Assembly: GCF_964340395.1 (NCBI RefSeq)
Contig: NC_135557.1
Span: 21,521,225-21,585,224, forward strand
Source: Glandiceps talaboti
Taxonomy: Eukaryota; Hemichordata; Enteropneusta; Spengelidae
Direction: 5' to 3'
DNA: 64,000 nt
The stretch's first letter is position 1. Each line of letters starts with the position of its first letter. The translations under genes and the position numbers were made by a program. The notes below the pieces were generated by a model, which worked only from the letters and a program-made list of their open reading frames with translations, made no database searches and was not told the origin of the DNA. Below are positions 40,007 to 53,529 of the stretch, one piece after another.

Positions 40007-40203
40007 GTGAGTAATAGCAGGTTTTGCTATATTGTACTGAAAAACGTTCATTTGTGGCATGAGTTATAACATATAAACTATTTCCATTGCGAAGAGAAAG
40101 AAGGAGTAACTGTTTTCATGTTGTCATTTTTTCCGAATAATGTAGCTGCTCATTTACTGTAAATAAGTTAACGATGGTACAAAGTTACTACCATTGCTGC
40201 TGT

Positions 40204-40204
<1 letters not shown>

Positions 40205-40236
<32 letters not shown>

Positions 40237-40265
40237 GCTGTTGCTGCTGCTGTTGTTGTTGTTAT
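40205..40265. repeat. (GTT)n/(GCT)n microsatellite
   Basis: About 20 trinucleotides. Confidence 0.93.
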
Positions 40266-40547
40266 CATCACTAGTTTTAATAACAGCGTGTTATTTTCAT
40301 TTTGCTTACTTCCTTGCTTTCTGCTGCCAACGTATGCCATTTTATCAAATCAAATAGATAGTGCAAACTTGGACTTTGCAAACTTTGATTTACAGTAAAC
40401 TAGATTAAGCGTAACCCCTCAACTCGTTCACTTCGCTCAAATAACAGAAGTCTCCTTCATGCACCCCGTTGTAATACAAAGTCATACATTTTATGGAAGA
40501 GTATACCACTTGAACTTCGTTCGTCGTCAACTCGATAAATCCAAGAA

Positions 40548-40553
40548 ATGATA

Positions 40554-40588
<35 letters not shown>

Positions 40589-40597
40589 CGATCGATT
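40548..40597. repeat. (GATT)n microsatellite
   Basis: GATT units ending in GATC units. Confidence 0.93.
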
Positions 40598-42700
40598 GAA
40601 ACAGGTACGCATTATCTCACAAATCTGAGACAATAGTTCAATATGAACCTTTTAAAGATAGGTAAGGTTTATTTATCAAATTTAGAATTGACAGTGATAT
40701 TTCAATATGGTCAGATCTGCCGTTCAGCTGTTTTCGATTTACGCCGTAATCCACTTTTTTTGTTCGAAAATTCAGATCCCCAACGTAGATGATTTGATAC
40801 ATGCCTTTGTTGTTTTTTTGTAATTCTCTCTTATGTCTAAAATGAAAATACAAACGCAACTAATCTTATCATTGCCGAGGACCAGTTACATCAAAATCTG
40901 TTTTATTGCTTATATTCTGGGAGATTATCACACCAAATAAACATTCAACCATGCACCTCTTCCATACTATTCCAAACCAATTAATTAACCGCATTCAACG
41001 TATGCAGAATCATTGCTGCAAGAATTGAAACTCGTTCATAAGTCAATATACTTATCACTCCAGTTTCCAGTTGCATTTTAAATAATGTATATTTGATATT
41101 GAATTATCTTTAAGGGCTAATTTTCAAACCCGGGTCAGCGCATTAGATATTACTATGACGACAAGTAAAAATTGTTCTATTCCTTGAAGAATATTAAACT
41201 CTTATCATCAAGTATATAGACCACTTACAACTTACAATATAAATGGTTGTTGCGAAATTTTCAAGTGTCTAATTTTCATTCTCAACACTGAAAGTTTCTT
41301 TTCGTTTCAATTTCATCCAAATGCAATGTTATATTTGCGCTAGTAAATCTAAGCATTTATGGCAAATTTATCCAAACATGAGAGCTTTTGAAATGACAGC
41401 GACACTTCAGTTAAGTTGACTGACTGACGGTCAGGATATGAACTATGAAGTATTACCACAGTTTATACTATTTCACCTTGAAGATGAAGGCCAATGTCAA
41501 AGATCGAGATATCAATAGAAAGCTTGATATTGATAGCATAGGTATGAAACCATAAATGGAAGGTACTATCTGTATTAAGGCTTCCAGTGTTAATGGACAA
41601 AATTTATTTTTACGACAAAATTGACCGCCATTTAACCCTTATCGCGAATGTTTCGAAACGAAGTGACATGCATGTATTGACCATAGCATCTGACATTGGT
41701 TGAAAGTTTCTTTGGCATTGGTTATTGAATGTTTGTGATACATGTGGACACAGACTGGTGTATGGACGGATGGGGACTCGACACTGAATCCAACGTAGTA
41801 GCAAGCACCCCCCCCCCCCCCACTCTGACTTCATCCGTTCGGGACTTAAATACAAAACAAAAATACCAAATGTAACACAATCTCGAGCTCCTAGTAAAGC
41901 TTCTTGATCACTATTAAATAAACCATTACACTTAAATGAAAGCATCAAGTAAGAATACCCCACACGACAATTGTAAATAGTTCGCACGGTCCTGGAAAAA
42001 CCTGGAAACCCCTGGAATTTCAAACCCTGCCTGCAAAACCCTGGAAAACCCTGGATAATGCGCCCTACCCCTGGAAAATGATCGTGACGCTCGACATGTC
42101 AGTGTTTGAGCCACCCATTCATATGATTCACTACACTGAGTCTCTTAAATATGAAATGGCGAAAATACTTTCAAAGTCTTTCGCCACGGTACTGGTGGTG
42201 AATCAAAATTCACGCTGATTAAACTACAGTCAGACAAGTCTGTGATTAAACCCAGACAGTCATACAATCGTTGCATGAGCCACTTTGCCACACAGACCGT
42301 ACGTGCCTATGCGTAGTTGAATGGGCACCGCAATATTTGTTTCGATCTTTCGCGATTGCGCATTGCTACTTCAGTCGTCATTTCAGCGACATAATACTGT
42401 AATAGTCCCGGAGTAAGAGTAGGTCTATTAGCAAGATTATCATAATATTGTAGTGAGTATCGAAGCATCACCAACCACGATTAGAAATTGTTACAAGTTC
42501 GGCACACGAGTCGACATATTACAAAATCACGCATGGGAAGTGCAGTTGAATTATGAAAAAAATTATTTTAGGTGACTTCTAAATCTAGTCACATCAAACC
42601 GTACAATAACGAGGACAACCTTTAGTTTGTAATTTGTTTTTCTGGATATGTTTGGAAAGCTTACACGATCAATGCACCAGCTTGACGAAACGACTACTTA

Positions 42701-44150
42701 GTGACCGGTCAGTTACTTCGGCATGGGGGTGGATTTGTAAGGGGGGGGGGGGTGTCACCCTGTTTTTGAAATTGGCAGTAGGGTGGTCATGCTGTTTTTT
42801 AAAAAAATTGTGGATGGGGGGGGGGTGTCCTTGTGTTCTGGATTGTGATGGAAGAAAAAAATCCCTTTTCTACAATGGCATATAGCCTTGTCTGAAATGT
42901 GGTACATGTAAATATTTGTTCTTATCCCTGTTTCTTACATGAATTCTTTAATATTACTTATCAGTTCAAACATAACTATACATATACATATACATGTAAT
43001 ACCTAGCTACCACACTAGTTACAGAACATGTCGTGTAAATGCTTGGCTGTTTCACAATCAGTGCTTCACTTATATTGCACTTTGGGACAAAAGTGAACTT
43101 GAAGGTTTCGTAATGGTAATCTTCATAGATAGTTTATAAAATCATCTCATCAGATTCCAGTTTCTATTATACACTAGGTATGACCACCTAAAGTTCGGTA
43201 ACATGATGCATGCCGGTGACTTTACTATACATGCAATATTAATGCCCCTATACCAATGTTACGTGGTCATTTTTATATGACATGGGAAAGTCATTTAAAA
43301 CTTACATTTACGTTAGCTGTTCGAAGCTTGGAAATATTACCTCAAAGGCTATGAATAACCTAAACATTGCCTTATAATAGAAGCAAAAACTGCAGATCTG
43401 CCAGGGGGAAACGCAAGGACTCTCTCACCCCAGAGGTCACTCATGCATTCAACCAACAATCATATGATATTGTCTTTTGAAGATGTGAAATGTTTGCCAA
43501 GGTAGTCTAAAATTGCCTTAAACTCCAAATCCCCCCTACCAATGATACTACCATTAGACGTGCTGACCTCTACATGTATATAAAGATGCGATTTAACTTT
43601 TAAGAACATATTTCAACCCTCTGTAAGTTATAAAGAATAGTTTCTGATACGTGATGGTGCTGTCTTGTAAAGCATGGATTGAGTTATTGCTTGAAAGGGT
43701 CTGAATAGCCTAAATATTGGCTTAAAGAGTAAAAATCTTCCAGGGCTTCAAGGGGGAGACCCCCCTAGGACCCCAATAAGAGATATACATATTCCCTGCT
43801 CAAAGCTTTCCCATACCGTTCACTGTCAAGATGCTATTAAACTCCTTTTGGAATATATTTACCCTGTGTAGTCAATAATTATAATTATAATAGTGCTAAC
43901 CCGGGATCTTATAAAGTAGATACACGACAGCCAAGCAGTCCACACTGAGTCACGATCAAAAAATAGCTGTCATGTGAATATAATATAGGGGGAGGTGATC
44001 ATGTTTTGGAATTAAGTGATGGCGGGGGGGGGGGGGTCAGCCTGTTTTTGGTTTTACAGATAGGGGGGGGGGATCAGTGACTTTTTGTCGGCCTGATATG
44101 AGAATCCACTTACCCTCCCCCCCCCCGGGCTGGAGAAACTGACCGGTCCC
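42701..44150. mobile_element. PIF/Harbinger-like non-autonomous element, copy 2
   Basis: Same family and orientation as 7338-9332. The left end GTGACCGGTCAGTTAC has one substitution in the GGG start; the right end reads AACTGACCGGTCCC. TTA flanks both sides (42,698-42,700 and 44,151-44,153). At 1,450 bp it is 545 bp shorter than copy 1, mainly because it has fewer of the internal repeat units. Subterminal G/C runs are conserved. It lies in intron 1 of gene A. Confidence 0.75.
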
Positions 44151-44737
44151 TTAGCTTGTAGGACAGAGGTTTCCCCGTTAATCTTAGCGTGCAAACGTAG
44201 TTTTGAAACCAACGTCTTACATAGTGTCGATTGTCCTTAAAATGTTCTGTTTCATATTGTGGGAACCCTTGTTAATTCGTCTCGTCCAATTAGACAATTA
44301 GATGTCATTCAAGAAAATAAACTTTGGTTGTCAACAGCCTTGGAAAATGACCAAAATCAATACCCCTGGAAAACTGCCGAAAAACCCCAGGAAATTTAGT
44401 CATAGAATTTTGTTTTGCTTTGATGAAATACGATAGTAGTTTCAAAATGACAATATGCCATATTGTGATAGCTTTCCATAATAGGCATTTGAAGATCAGG
44501 TTTGACTGATGTGTACCACTGGCATAACTTTTAACAACAATTCAATCTCAATATATATAGCATTAGCGTAATCTTGACAACCCCCCCCCCCCCACACACA
44601 CACACACAAACACACAGACACGCACATAACGTCGTACTTTGAGGTCTGCCAATTATTTAAAAATCTATATTGGCAAACCTAGCTACTTTTACTTCTCAAT
44701 TTAACATTTCCCTTTTTAGAATAAGTTTTTAACAATA

Positions 44738-45775
<1,038 letters not shown>

Positions 45776-45901
45776 ATGTAGTTTTTTTTTCTTATATATT
45801 AATTTTTATTTTCCGTTGGGCATTTTTGTGGGGTTTGTTATTGTCACGTATACTTGTTGATAAGGGTCTTTGGTCACATGATTGACTGTATTCCATTACA
45901 G

Positions 45902-46058
45902 GAAACTGCTGCAGATCCATCAATTGGTACATACCGAAGAAAATGGTTAATTGGTTAATTACATTGATTGCAATTCTCATGTTATCAATGGTGTTACTTT
46001 GGTTTGGGGGATGGCTTCCTAGTAACGACTTGCCATCAACCAAAAAGAAGTATCCATT
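45902..46058 (+). CDS. Gal3ST gene A, exon 2 (membrane anchor)
   Basis: 157-nt phase 1-2 exon (acceptor TTCCATTACAG, donor GTAAGTATG). It encodes GNCCRSINWYIPKKM, then a hydrophobic stretch VNWLITLIAILMLSMVLLWF (about residues 23-43), then a short polar stem. This is the single-pass type II anchor expected of a Golgi sulfotransferase. The ATG at 45,943 could serve as an alternative start, but the frame is open through the exon and fits exon 1. Confidence 0.75.
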
Positions 46059-46593
46059 GTAAGTATGTAAGCTAGAGGTCTCAGTATCACCTCACGATAG
46101 AATAACCCACAGTTAAATCCTTTGTTGTTTTGATATAAAGACCTTGTTCATATATTCAGAATATGTTAACAAAACTAAACATCTTATTTTGACGAGAAAA
46201 CAACAACAACTAGTTGTTGTCTGGCCTCACAAGTGAGTGAATTATTGTGAAAGTACGAGAACATCATCGCAAATCGAGTATGGAAGACAGAAAGGAAATT
46301 ATTAAAATGATTAGTTTCTCGCCAGTTTGCCAAGGCAACTAAATTCAAAACTACCATTGGCTTATAATATGTGACGTTATTGACAGCAGTGATATCGAAT
46401 GAAATTTGATCCATAGTCTTGTAGCAATAATGACAGTGATGTGAATAATTCAAGAGAACTAATTGAAATTTGAGATTTCGCTATGAAATAAGACGTGATA
46501 TCTCCATAACCTGTAAGTCAAGTAGTCAGGTTTTAGTCAGTTATATCTCTGGATCTATACATTAAGAGGTATACGATGGTCGTCCTTTACTTG

Positions 46594-46690
46594 ATTGGTT
46601 GGTTGGTTGGTTGGTTGGTTGACCTGTAGGTCGGTCGGTCGGTCGGTCGGTCGGTTGGTTGGTTGGTTGGTTGGTTGGTTGGTTGGTTGA
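46594..46690. repeat. (GGTT)n/(GGTC)n microsatellite
   Basis: In gene A intron 2. The equivalent repeat occurs in gene B intron 2 (CCAA on plus at 56,109-56,249), in the same orientation relative to the gene. Confidence 0.93.
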
Positions 46691-46829
46691 ATGGATATAT
46701 GTCGTCCAAATGCTTAGTTGCCTTGCGATATATTGTCAATGCTTTTTGTATATCTTCGTTCATTGTGTAAAAAAGTAATTTGAACAATTCATCACTTATA
46801 ATCGCTCTCATGATGTTGATTTGTTTCAG

Positions 46830-47853
46830 ATACGTGTTTGACAGGAGTCCTGAAAAAGACAATGCTGTTGAAATTGACAAGCTGAGAGAGAACCAAGATA
46901 TGTTGACCACGAATCCTGGTATTAAAGATACGTGTACGCCGGAGAACAATTTTGTTTTTATAAAAACTACAAAAACAGGAGGAAGCACTCTCGCTAATAT
47001 TTTGTTTAGATACGGTTTAAAGAAAAACCTTATTGCTGCGTTAGACGCAGACCATATCTTTGCAATTCTTTACAATTACACAACACCAGATAAATATAAT
47101 ATTTTACAATATAATTGCAGTGATTTTCCAGGCTATAATTATATTGCCAACCATATCCGTTACCACCGCAAGGCAATGGATGATATTGTAAAAAACGCGA
47201 AATATATAACTATTTTTCGATCTGCTGAGTCTCATTTGAAATCAGTCTACTATTCACGAATCGATGGCAATTTTCAATCTATATACATGAATTCATCTAA
47301 CCGTTTCTATGAACACCTGAAGTATGTAGATGCCCTATATCCAAACAATACAGGCATTGTGTATGTACCTAAGTTCAATAAGCAAGTTGCAGTATTTGGG
47401 ATACAAACACCGGATAATGAGAGTGTCATTGATGCAAAAATTAAGCAACTTGACAATGAACTTGACTTAGTCTTGTTGACGGACTACTATGACGAATCAC
47501 TTATTCTATTGAAAAAGATGATGTGCTGGGACTTTGAAGATATTCTTTATCAGCCCTTCAAAGTCCACAAAATCTACCAGCCGCCAATTACACCGGAAAT
47601 GTCGAAACTCATGAAAAGATTTCTCATTCCAGATAGTAAGTTGTATGAACACTTCAACAATACATTTTGGGATAAAGTAAGAAATTATGATGGTGATTTC
47701 ACAGCCGATCTCCTCAAATTTCGTTCTATGAAACACGATTTAAGTAAAAAATGTGAATTAGCACAGCATTCTGATGACTGTAAATTATTCTATACAGATG
47801 ATGTACCTATGGTACATCTGATGTTGGAAAAACAGTCAAAGTGGATATGTTAA
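46830..47853 (+). CDS. Gal3ST gene A, exon 3: galactose-3-O-sulfotransferase-like catalytic domain
   Basis: 1,024-nt terminal exon (acceptor GATTTGTTTCAG); the full protein would be 400 residues. The family transfers sulfate from PAPS to the 3-OH of galactose on glycolipids or glycoproteins in the Golgi lumen. The 5'-phosphosulfate loop is visible as NNFVFIKTTKTGGST (about residues 99-113), then the N-H-x-R segment (NHIRYHR), and the 3'-phosphate motif YITIFRSAESHLKSVYY (about 185-201). Compared with B and C (RSPES), gene A has Ala for Pro in that motif. There are several N-glycosylation sequons. Length is close to family norms. The exact acceptor sugar cannot be read. The ATG at 46,780 is intronic. 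Confidence 0.85.
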
Positions 47854-48720
47854 TACGATAGGAATGTATTAAGCTCCCTTCTATAAATGGAGCAGATTTG
47901 GAGGTATTATTGTATTATTGTATATTGTATATGAATTGCGTCTCATCCCGGCTAGTCTAGAATTCTAAATTGGTACATAACATGAAATTTGTTGTTTTTC
48001 ATAGATATCACTTTAATATATACACTGCACTCAATGGGATTCAAATACCTGATAGTTATAGTACGGGTCAGTGCCTGTATTTACGACAAGGTTGGGAAAA
48101 ACGTGTGTTATTTTTTGTCTTTGGCAAAGACAGTAGTTACGAAAATGTAGGACACGGTTGAAACAATGGAGAAAAGAAGATGAGATGTATAACTATCATT
48201 CAAGAAGGGTATAATTGCTTTTGAATATTTCATGAAATATAACATATTTGTCGATAAAACGTAGTGTTTTTTTGACTAAGCGGAAGCTTTATCTTGGGAT
48301 GTTTTCTAATTCAATAAAACTGTAGCTGTATTATTTCCGGAGAAATCTAATTACCCCTTTTCAGCATGTACAATGTCTAATTATTGGTACTACAATAAGC
48401 TTCAGTAAACTTATTGAAAGTTGTCTGATCCGAACAAGATGATACCCCGTTTACAGATGGTGCAGTTTTAATTGTCTTCCTTTATTTATTACATTTTGGT
48501 ATCTTTTGCATGTAAATAGTATTTGTTATATTAATTCCAATGATTCAAATATTTAAAGCACGTTTCTTTGCTCTGTTGTATTGTTATTCCTCTGCGACTG
48601 TGTATTTGGTGTTATTGTGCATTTGTTTTCAATTTATTTTCATTATCTCGGATGTATAATTCTCCAGTGGTACTGTCCCGACTAATTTTTAATTAAATTA
48701 CAATAAACCGGTCTACCAAA
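47854..48720 (+). other. Gal3ST gene A, probable 3' UTR
   Basis: Matches the region downstream of gene C (60,890-61,517, inverted), including GACTAAGCGGAAG. Possible poly(A) signals: AATAAA in TTCAATAAAACTG at about 48,310, and in ACAATAAACCGG at about 48,702. The open frame at 47,970-48,161 is not conserved. Confidence 0.5.
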
Positions 48721-48784
48721 TAATTGTGAGATTTAAACTTTTCATTCATGTGATTCTAAGATACAGTTGAATGTGTGTGTGTGT

Positions 48785-49150
48785 GTGTGTGGGGGGGGGG
48801 GGGGTTAGGGGTAGATCCATAGGAAAGTATATGGTGAAGTGCCTCCCAAATGGGCCACTATGCTACAAAGAAATGCACATTGAAAATTCCCTCATTCTAA
48901 GGTCAATTAGATAGAAAATGTCTCCATACTTTAGAAATAACTTCACAACATCAGAATAAAGATAACTGACCCAATGATCGTGACTAGCAATCCCTGGCAG
49001 TGGGTTTGTTTCTGGATATACAATTTAGTAGATGTTTTGAACTTGAGCCTCACACCCCTCTGAAAATTAGGGAAGTAACCCCCCTCCCTATCCGATTCGA
49101 TAACCTCAAAGTGAGTATGTGTGCAAATGACACTCATTATAGGATTATCA
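48785..49150 (-). repeat. Dispersed repeat with G homopolymer (copy 2 of 3, inverted)
   Basis: Reverse complement of the family at 13,840 and 52,960: contains CATCAGAATAAAGATAACTG, TTGAGCCTCACACCCCTCTG and a G run at 48,792-48,804. Confidence 0.6.
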
Positions 49151-49994
49151 AAAGTTACTCAGTTCTTCAGTTCTTGCCATTTCCAACATCAAAATTGATA
49201 CAGTAATGTTTGTGTTCACAGACACTTACAGACACAGATACCACAGGGGCCAGTTAACAGATTATTTATGATATGATTTGATTTGGGGTTTTCTCTTCTT
49301 TTCTTTTTTTTAATTTCGGTGACATTTTTTTTTTTTGGGGGGGGGGGGGGTTGTTCGTGTCTTTCTACCTCTGCCAAATCTTTCCGTGCTATTCAATTCA
49401 CTTAATCTAAAAGAAAACGTGATATTTCAACTTATAGTTACCACCAAGGGATGAGTTTTAATAACAGCTTACCTACCATATTATCTTACTGGAGATTATC
49501 ACACCAAATAAACATGCATTCGGATACTGATTATGTATAATGAGGAAAGGGAGGAAAATTAAAATCACCATGGTTAGAAAAAATTTGATTTTGAGTGTCA
49601 AAATAAAGTTACTGAATGACGAGTAAAGATCAAAATATTATATTACAATGCCAGCAGTGGTATTTCGCACATCTGGGGTTTTAATCCCTTTTCAATAACT
49701 GTGAGTGTTCTATGATGAATGATGTGACCAGAGGAGTATAAGTGTTGGGGAACAGAGAAGTAGGAGAGGTAATCGCTGATATATGGTGATACACCGTTGC
49801 TTCAATCACAGACCCTTCAACTTTGGTGTAGGGTCTATGCATCAATGTATCAATGGCCTCCCTGTTTCAACAACGTATTTTTGTGGGGGGGGGGGTTGTT
49901 TTTTGTTTTGTTTTACCTAAACTACATTATTCGTATTGCAGTGAAGGGATTATTATTTTCTGTTTGTCATGCCACTTTTTCATGCGTTGTGTAG
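49151..49994. other. Intergenic, nothing recognised
   Basis: Only homopolymers (T then G at about 49,328-49,350; G at 49,884-49,893) and a short motif, GATTATCACACCAAATAAAC, also found near 40,925. Confidence 0.55.
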
Positions 49995-50947
49995 TAGGCA
50001 AGTAGAAATCAAAGCCTATTAGTATTTGTTAGAGTGTGTGTTACATAAGAAGTGGGAAAAATGGTAGATACTCCAAACAATCAGCAATTGCAAAGTGTAG
50101 AACATCCATCACCTGATCAGAATATTCGCATCACCTTTCATTAACCTTTGGTGCAACATGTATGCATCAATATATATTAAAGTGTAATTTTGAATATTCA
50201 TATATAATAAATTGAAGATAAGGCTACCTTTGAAATTTCTCATTACTACACACAATGGTGCTGTACCCAATAAACATTCCAAAATATCAAAAAGGACTGA
50301 TTATACTATAAAAAAACCCGTAGGATATTAAAGTACACTAGGTGTCACATGTTTGTGGGAATTATACAAATCAATATCATTATAGTATCAGTTTGCCTGA
50401 CAGACTGAGAGTCAGTGGTTGCTTCCCATCTTATAATATGCATAAAGGGAGGAATGAGTGTTTACATGTATATAAACCAACCAGCGTGTGGACCTTTAAG
50501 CATAAGTGACAGTTTATCACAAAGAAACTTAAGAACATTATGGTATATTAGTTGTAATCGTGCCAGACGTTACAGGTATTGACAGTTCTTAATTCATCGC
50601 GTGTTATTTTCATTTTGCATAATTTTCACTTTCAGTTGCCAACATGTTAAACCATCATTTGAAATAGTGCAAACTATCTCACCAATTTGAGACAGTAGTT
50701 GTCATGTCTGGTTCATTTATTAAATTAAAAATTTGATACAAACGATGTTTTGATTAATTTCGACTGATGTTATTCTGACAATGAAACCAAAGGTTAGTAA
50801 TATCTGACATTGAGTAATATTTAACTCTCTGTTATGTAGTCTTTCAAAACACTAGAATTGTAAATCATTCAAATGTCAGTATACACATCACTCCAGTTTT
50901 AAATCAGTTGCATATTTGATTTTAAGATTTTAAATATTATTTTCAAT

Positions 50948-51131
50948 TTCATTCATTCATTCATTCATTCATTCATTCATTCATTCATTCATTCATTCAT
51001 TCATGCATGCATGCATGCATGCATGCATGCATTCATCCATCCATCCATCCATCCATCCATTCACTCACTCACTCACTCACTCACTCACTCACTCACTCAC
51101 TCACTCACTCACTCACTCACTCACTCACTCT
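50948..51131. repeat. (ATTC)n(ATGC)n(ATCC)n(ACTC)n compound microsatellite
   Basis: Four tetranucleotide families in succession, each differing by one base from the next. Confidence 0.97.
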
Positions 51132-51338
51132 CAGCTTTTCATCCTATATGATATGTATACGATTGAAATCGTAAGTTGAGGTCTGCCAATCATTCTAAAG
51201 TCTGCACAATGTATATAATAACATACACACAAAGACCAGATTTTAAAGTGCTACTGATGCGCATTACAGGCTTATCTTTTATTAAATCGTTGTAAAGCGT
51301 GAATTGGTCCATATATCCTTATCATTATATATATATAT

Positions 51339-51534
51339 ATAGTTTTGATAGTTCTTGAACTCTTTCTTAGTTGTAACTCGGAGTTTCACGCACAGTGCGA
51401 TCATCAGACAACTGCTGATCGCACTATCGTGAAACTCCGAGTTACAACCAAGAAAGAGTTCCAGAACTATCAAAACTATTGCGCTCTGCCACTGCGGTAT
51501 AGAGCACTGTCTTAGCAGATTGATACTCACCGAG

Positions 51535-51535
<1 letters not shown>
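51339..51535. mobile_element. Foldback hairpin element, copy 2
   Basis: Same family as 28,631: arms at about 51,339-51,394 and 51,429-51,479 with the GTTGTAACTCGGAGTTTCAC core and its complement, then the same tail. The loop is longer and itself partly palindromic (TGCGATCATCAG and CTGATCGCA). (AT)n lies on both sides. Confidence 0.6.
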
Positions 51536-51536
<1 letters not shown>

Positions 51537-51614
<78 letters not shown>

Positions 51615-51615
51615 A
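51537..51615. repeat. (AT)n and poly-T tract
   Basis: AT dinucleotides followed by a T run. Confidence 0.95.
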
Positions 51616-52641
51616 TTTTTTTTTGAATAGTTAACTGTAGAACAGAGTTAGTGAGATTTTGAATAGTTCACTTAAAAACTTGTATTAAGGTGTACGAAGC
51701 ACACATTCATACTATATAAACAATTGTTGGACAATTTTATTTACAACTATATGGAATCCTAAGCCCTGTATTATGCTTCCTCGGAATACTTACACATTTT
51801 ACATCCATTACATTCCAATTACTGACAGAAGACTCTACTATATTAAAACATGCCCAAACAGAAATGATCTATGTAAAGTTGGGATATCTATAGATTTCAA
51901 TATACTGCTCTGGAAATCACAAGCTCGTCAACACACTGAAATGTGAACAGGTGTCTTAAATTATCAGTTATCTTGATTTTGCCGAACTCCAAAGAAAATG
52001 GTGATAAAAAGCAGTACAATAGCCATGGCTAAAAAGTGCACAAGTTAATTATAAATTTCCATTGATCAGGTAACGAGAAAGGGAAGCAGTTGCATTTAAC
52101 ATGGTATGGCGCCCTCAGGTTGTGTGATTGAAAGAATACAGAATATTCTCCAGGATGACAGGGCTGATACACAATTCATCGATTAGCGCAAAAACAAATA
52201 TGGCGACCAAAAATGTTTGTTCTGTTTTCAGAAGTTCATGATAAAGTCTCTATCTTGCCACTTTGTCATAAAACTGACATTACAAGACGAGAGATTTCAT
52301 ATAATATTTTTTTCAATAAAATCACGTGACTAGGTTTATGGTAAATACCATGGAAATCTTTTTAAAATAATTCATGTTGAAATACCATTTTTCTTACAAG
52401 TCCATGTTTGTAACTCATTAAATGACAAAAGCAAAATAAATGTTGAAAATGTTTGTTATTGTATTGCACAATAAGAAACCTTTTTTCACCTTTGTAATAT
52501 ATTAAGTTACAAATACAGACTTGGTCAATATTGATTCACATTCATTTCTCAAGTAGTAAATCCTGATAAAATTGTTTTATGAATTAAAAATCCAAAATAA
52601 ATACCCAATCCTCACATATATGGCTACTTTAAATTAGTAAT

Positions 52642-52800
52642 ATGTCTGACTTAACGCTTGACAGTGATCAACTTGATCTGTACCTGCTTTGTCGCCAGAA
52701 GAACAGACATTTTCCAGAAGAGACTAGCCAGTTAATCTCGAAGAAAACCAGAATCATAAATAACAAAACAAAAGAGAAAAAAATCAAAGAAATAAATAAC
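52642..52800 (+). other. Paralogous small open frame
   Basis: Copy of the frame at 37,740 (MSDLTLDSDQLDLYL, FPEETSQLIS, KTRIINNK). The C-termini diverge after the shared part. Confidence 0.25.
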
Positions 52801-52959
52801 ATGTTAACTGGACTCTGTAGTCCCTGTGCTATACGACGTGTATCTGTGTCTTTAAGTGTCTGTGAACACCAAAATTACTGCATCAATTCTAATAAATGAC
52901 AAGAACTGATTAATTGGTGTGTTGATGCATGAATATCAATGTAGTTTGCATAAATACTG

Positions 52960-53310
52960 GTTTTGAGGCTATTAAATCGGGGGGGGGGGGGTACTCCCCT
53001 AATTTTCAGAGCGGTATGCGGCTCAAGTTCCAAATATCTACCGATGTATATCCAAAAACAACCCATTGTTAAGGGACTTTCTGTCACTATCACCCAGTTA
53101 TGTATCTTTATTCTGATGCTGTGAGGGTATTTCTAAAACATGAAGATATTTAACATGTGATTGATCGTATGATTAGTGAACTTTCATAGTCGACCCATGT
53201 TTATTGATTCTTTGTATAGTAGTGGCCCATATGGGAGGCACTAACTCATATACAATTCTATGGATATACTACCCCCCCCCCCCCCGTGTTAAACTTCATC
53301 TTGAGATATA
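52960..53310 (+). repeat. Dispersed repeat with G and C homopolymers (copy 3 of 3)
   Basis: Starts near a G run at 52,980-52,990 and ends in a C run at 53,273-53,285. The interior matches 48,785-49,150 inverted (TTTTCAGAGCGGTATGCGGC, CTTTATTCTGATGCTGTGA). Confidence 0.6.
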
Positions 53311-53529
53311 AAAGAATGCAAGCTTCAAATATCATATTATTTTGTATACCGATTTATTGTAATTTTATTTAGACTTGGGTAACACTGGCGTGCTTATACA
53401 TCCGAGGTAATGAAAATAAACTTAAAATAAAGGAGTATCAATACAACGTACCAAAAAAACGTGTCGTAAATAGTTCAATCACATGGATTCATATAACAAT
53501 ACTAACGACATGCAAAAGACATTTCCACC

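Larger units (their letters stand above)
49995..52917 (+). pseudogene. Decayed copy of the Gal3ST gene 5' region (copy 2, with 1.44-kb insertion)
   Basis: 49,995-50,947 and 52,390-52,917 align with 36,296-37,470 and 37,500-38,035. The interval 50,948-52,389 (microsatellites, a foldback hairpin, unassigned AT-rich DNA) is present only here. No Gal3ST exon survives. Confidence 0.6.

Noticed and set aside
41610-42023. 137-codon minus-strand open frame
   Set aside because: It crosses a C homopolymer and a CCTGGAAAA repeat; the apparent protein is repeat-derived.
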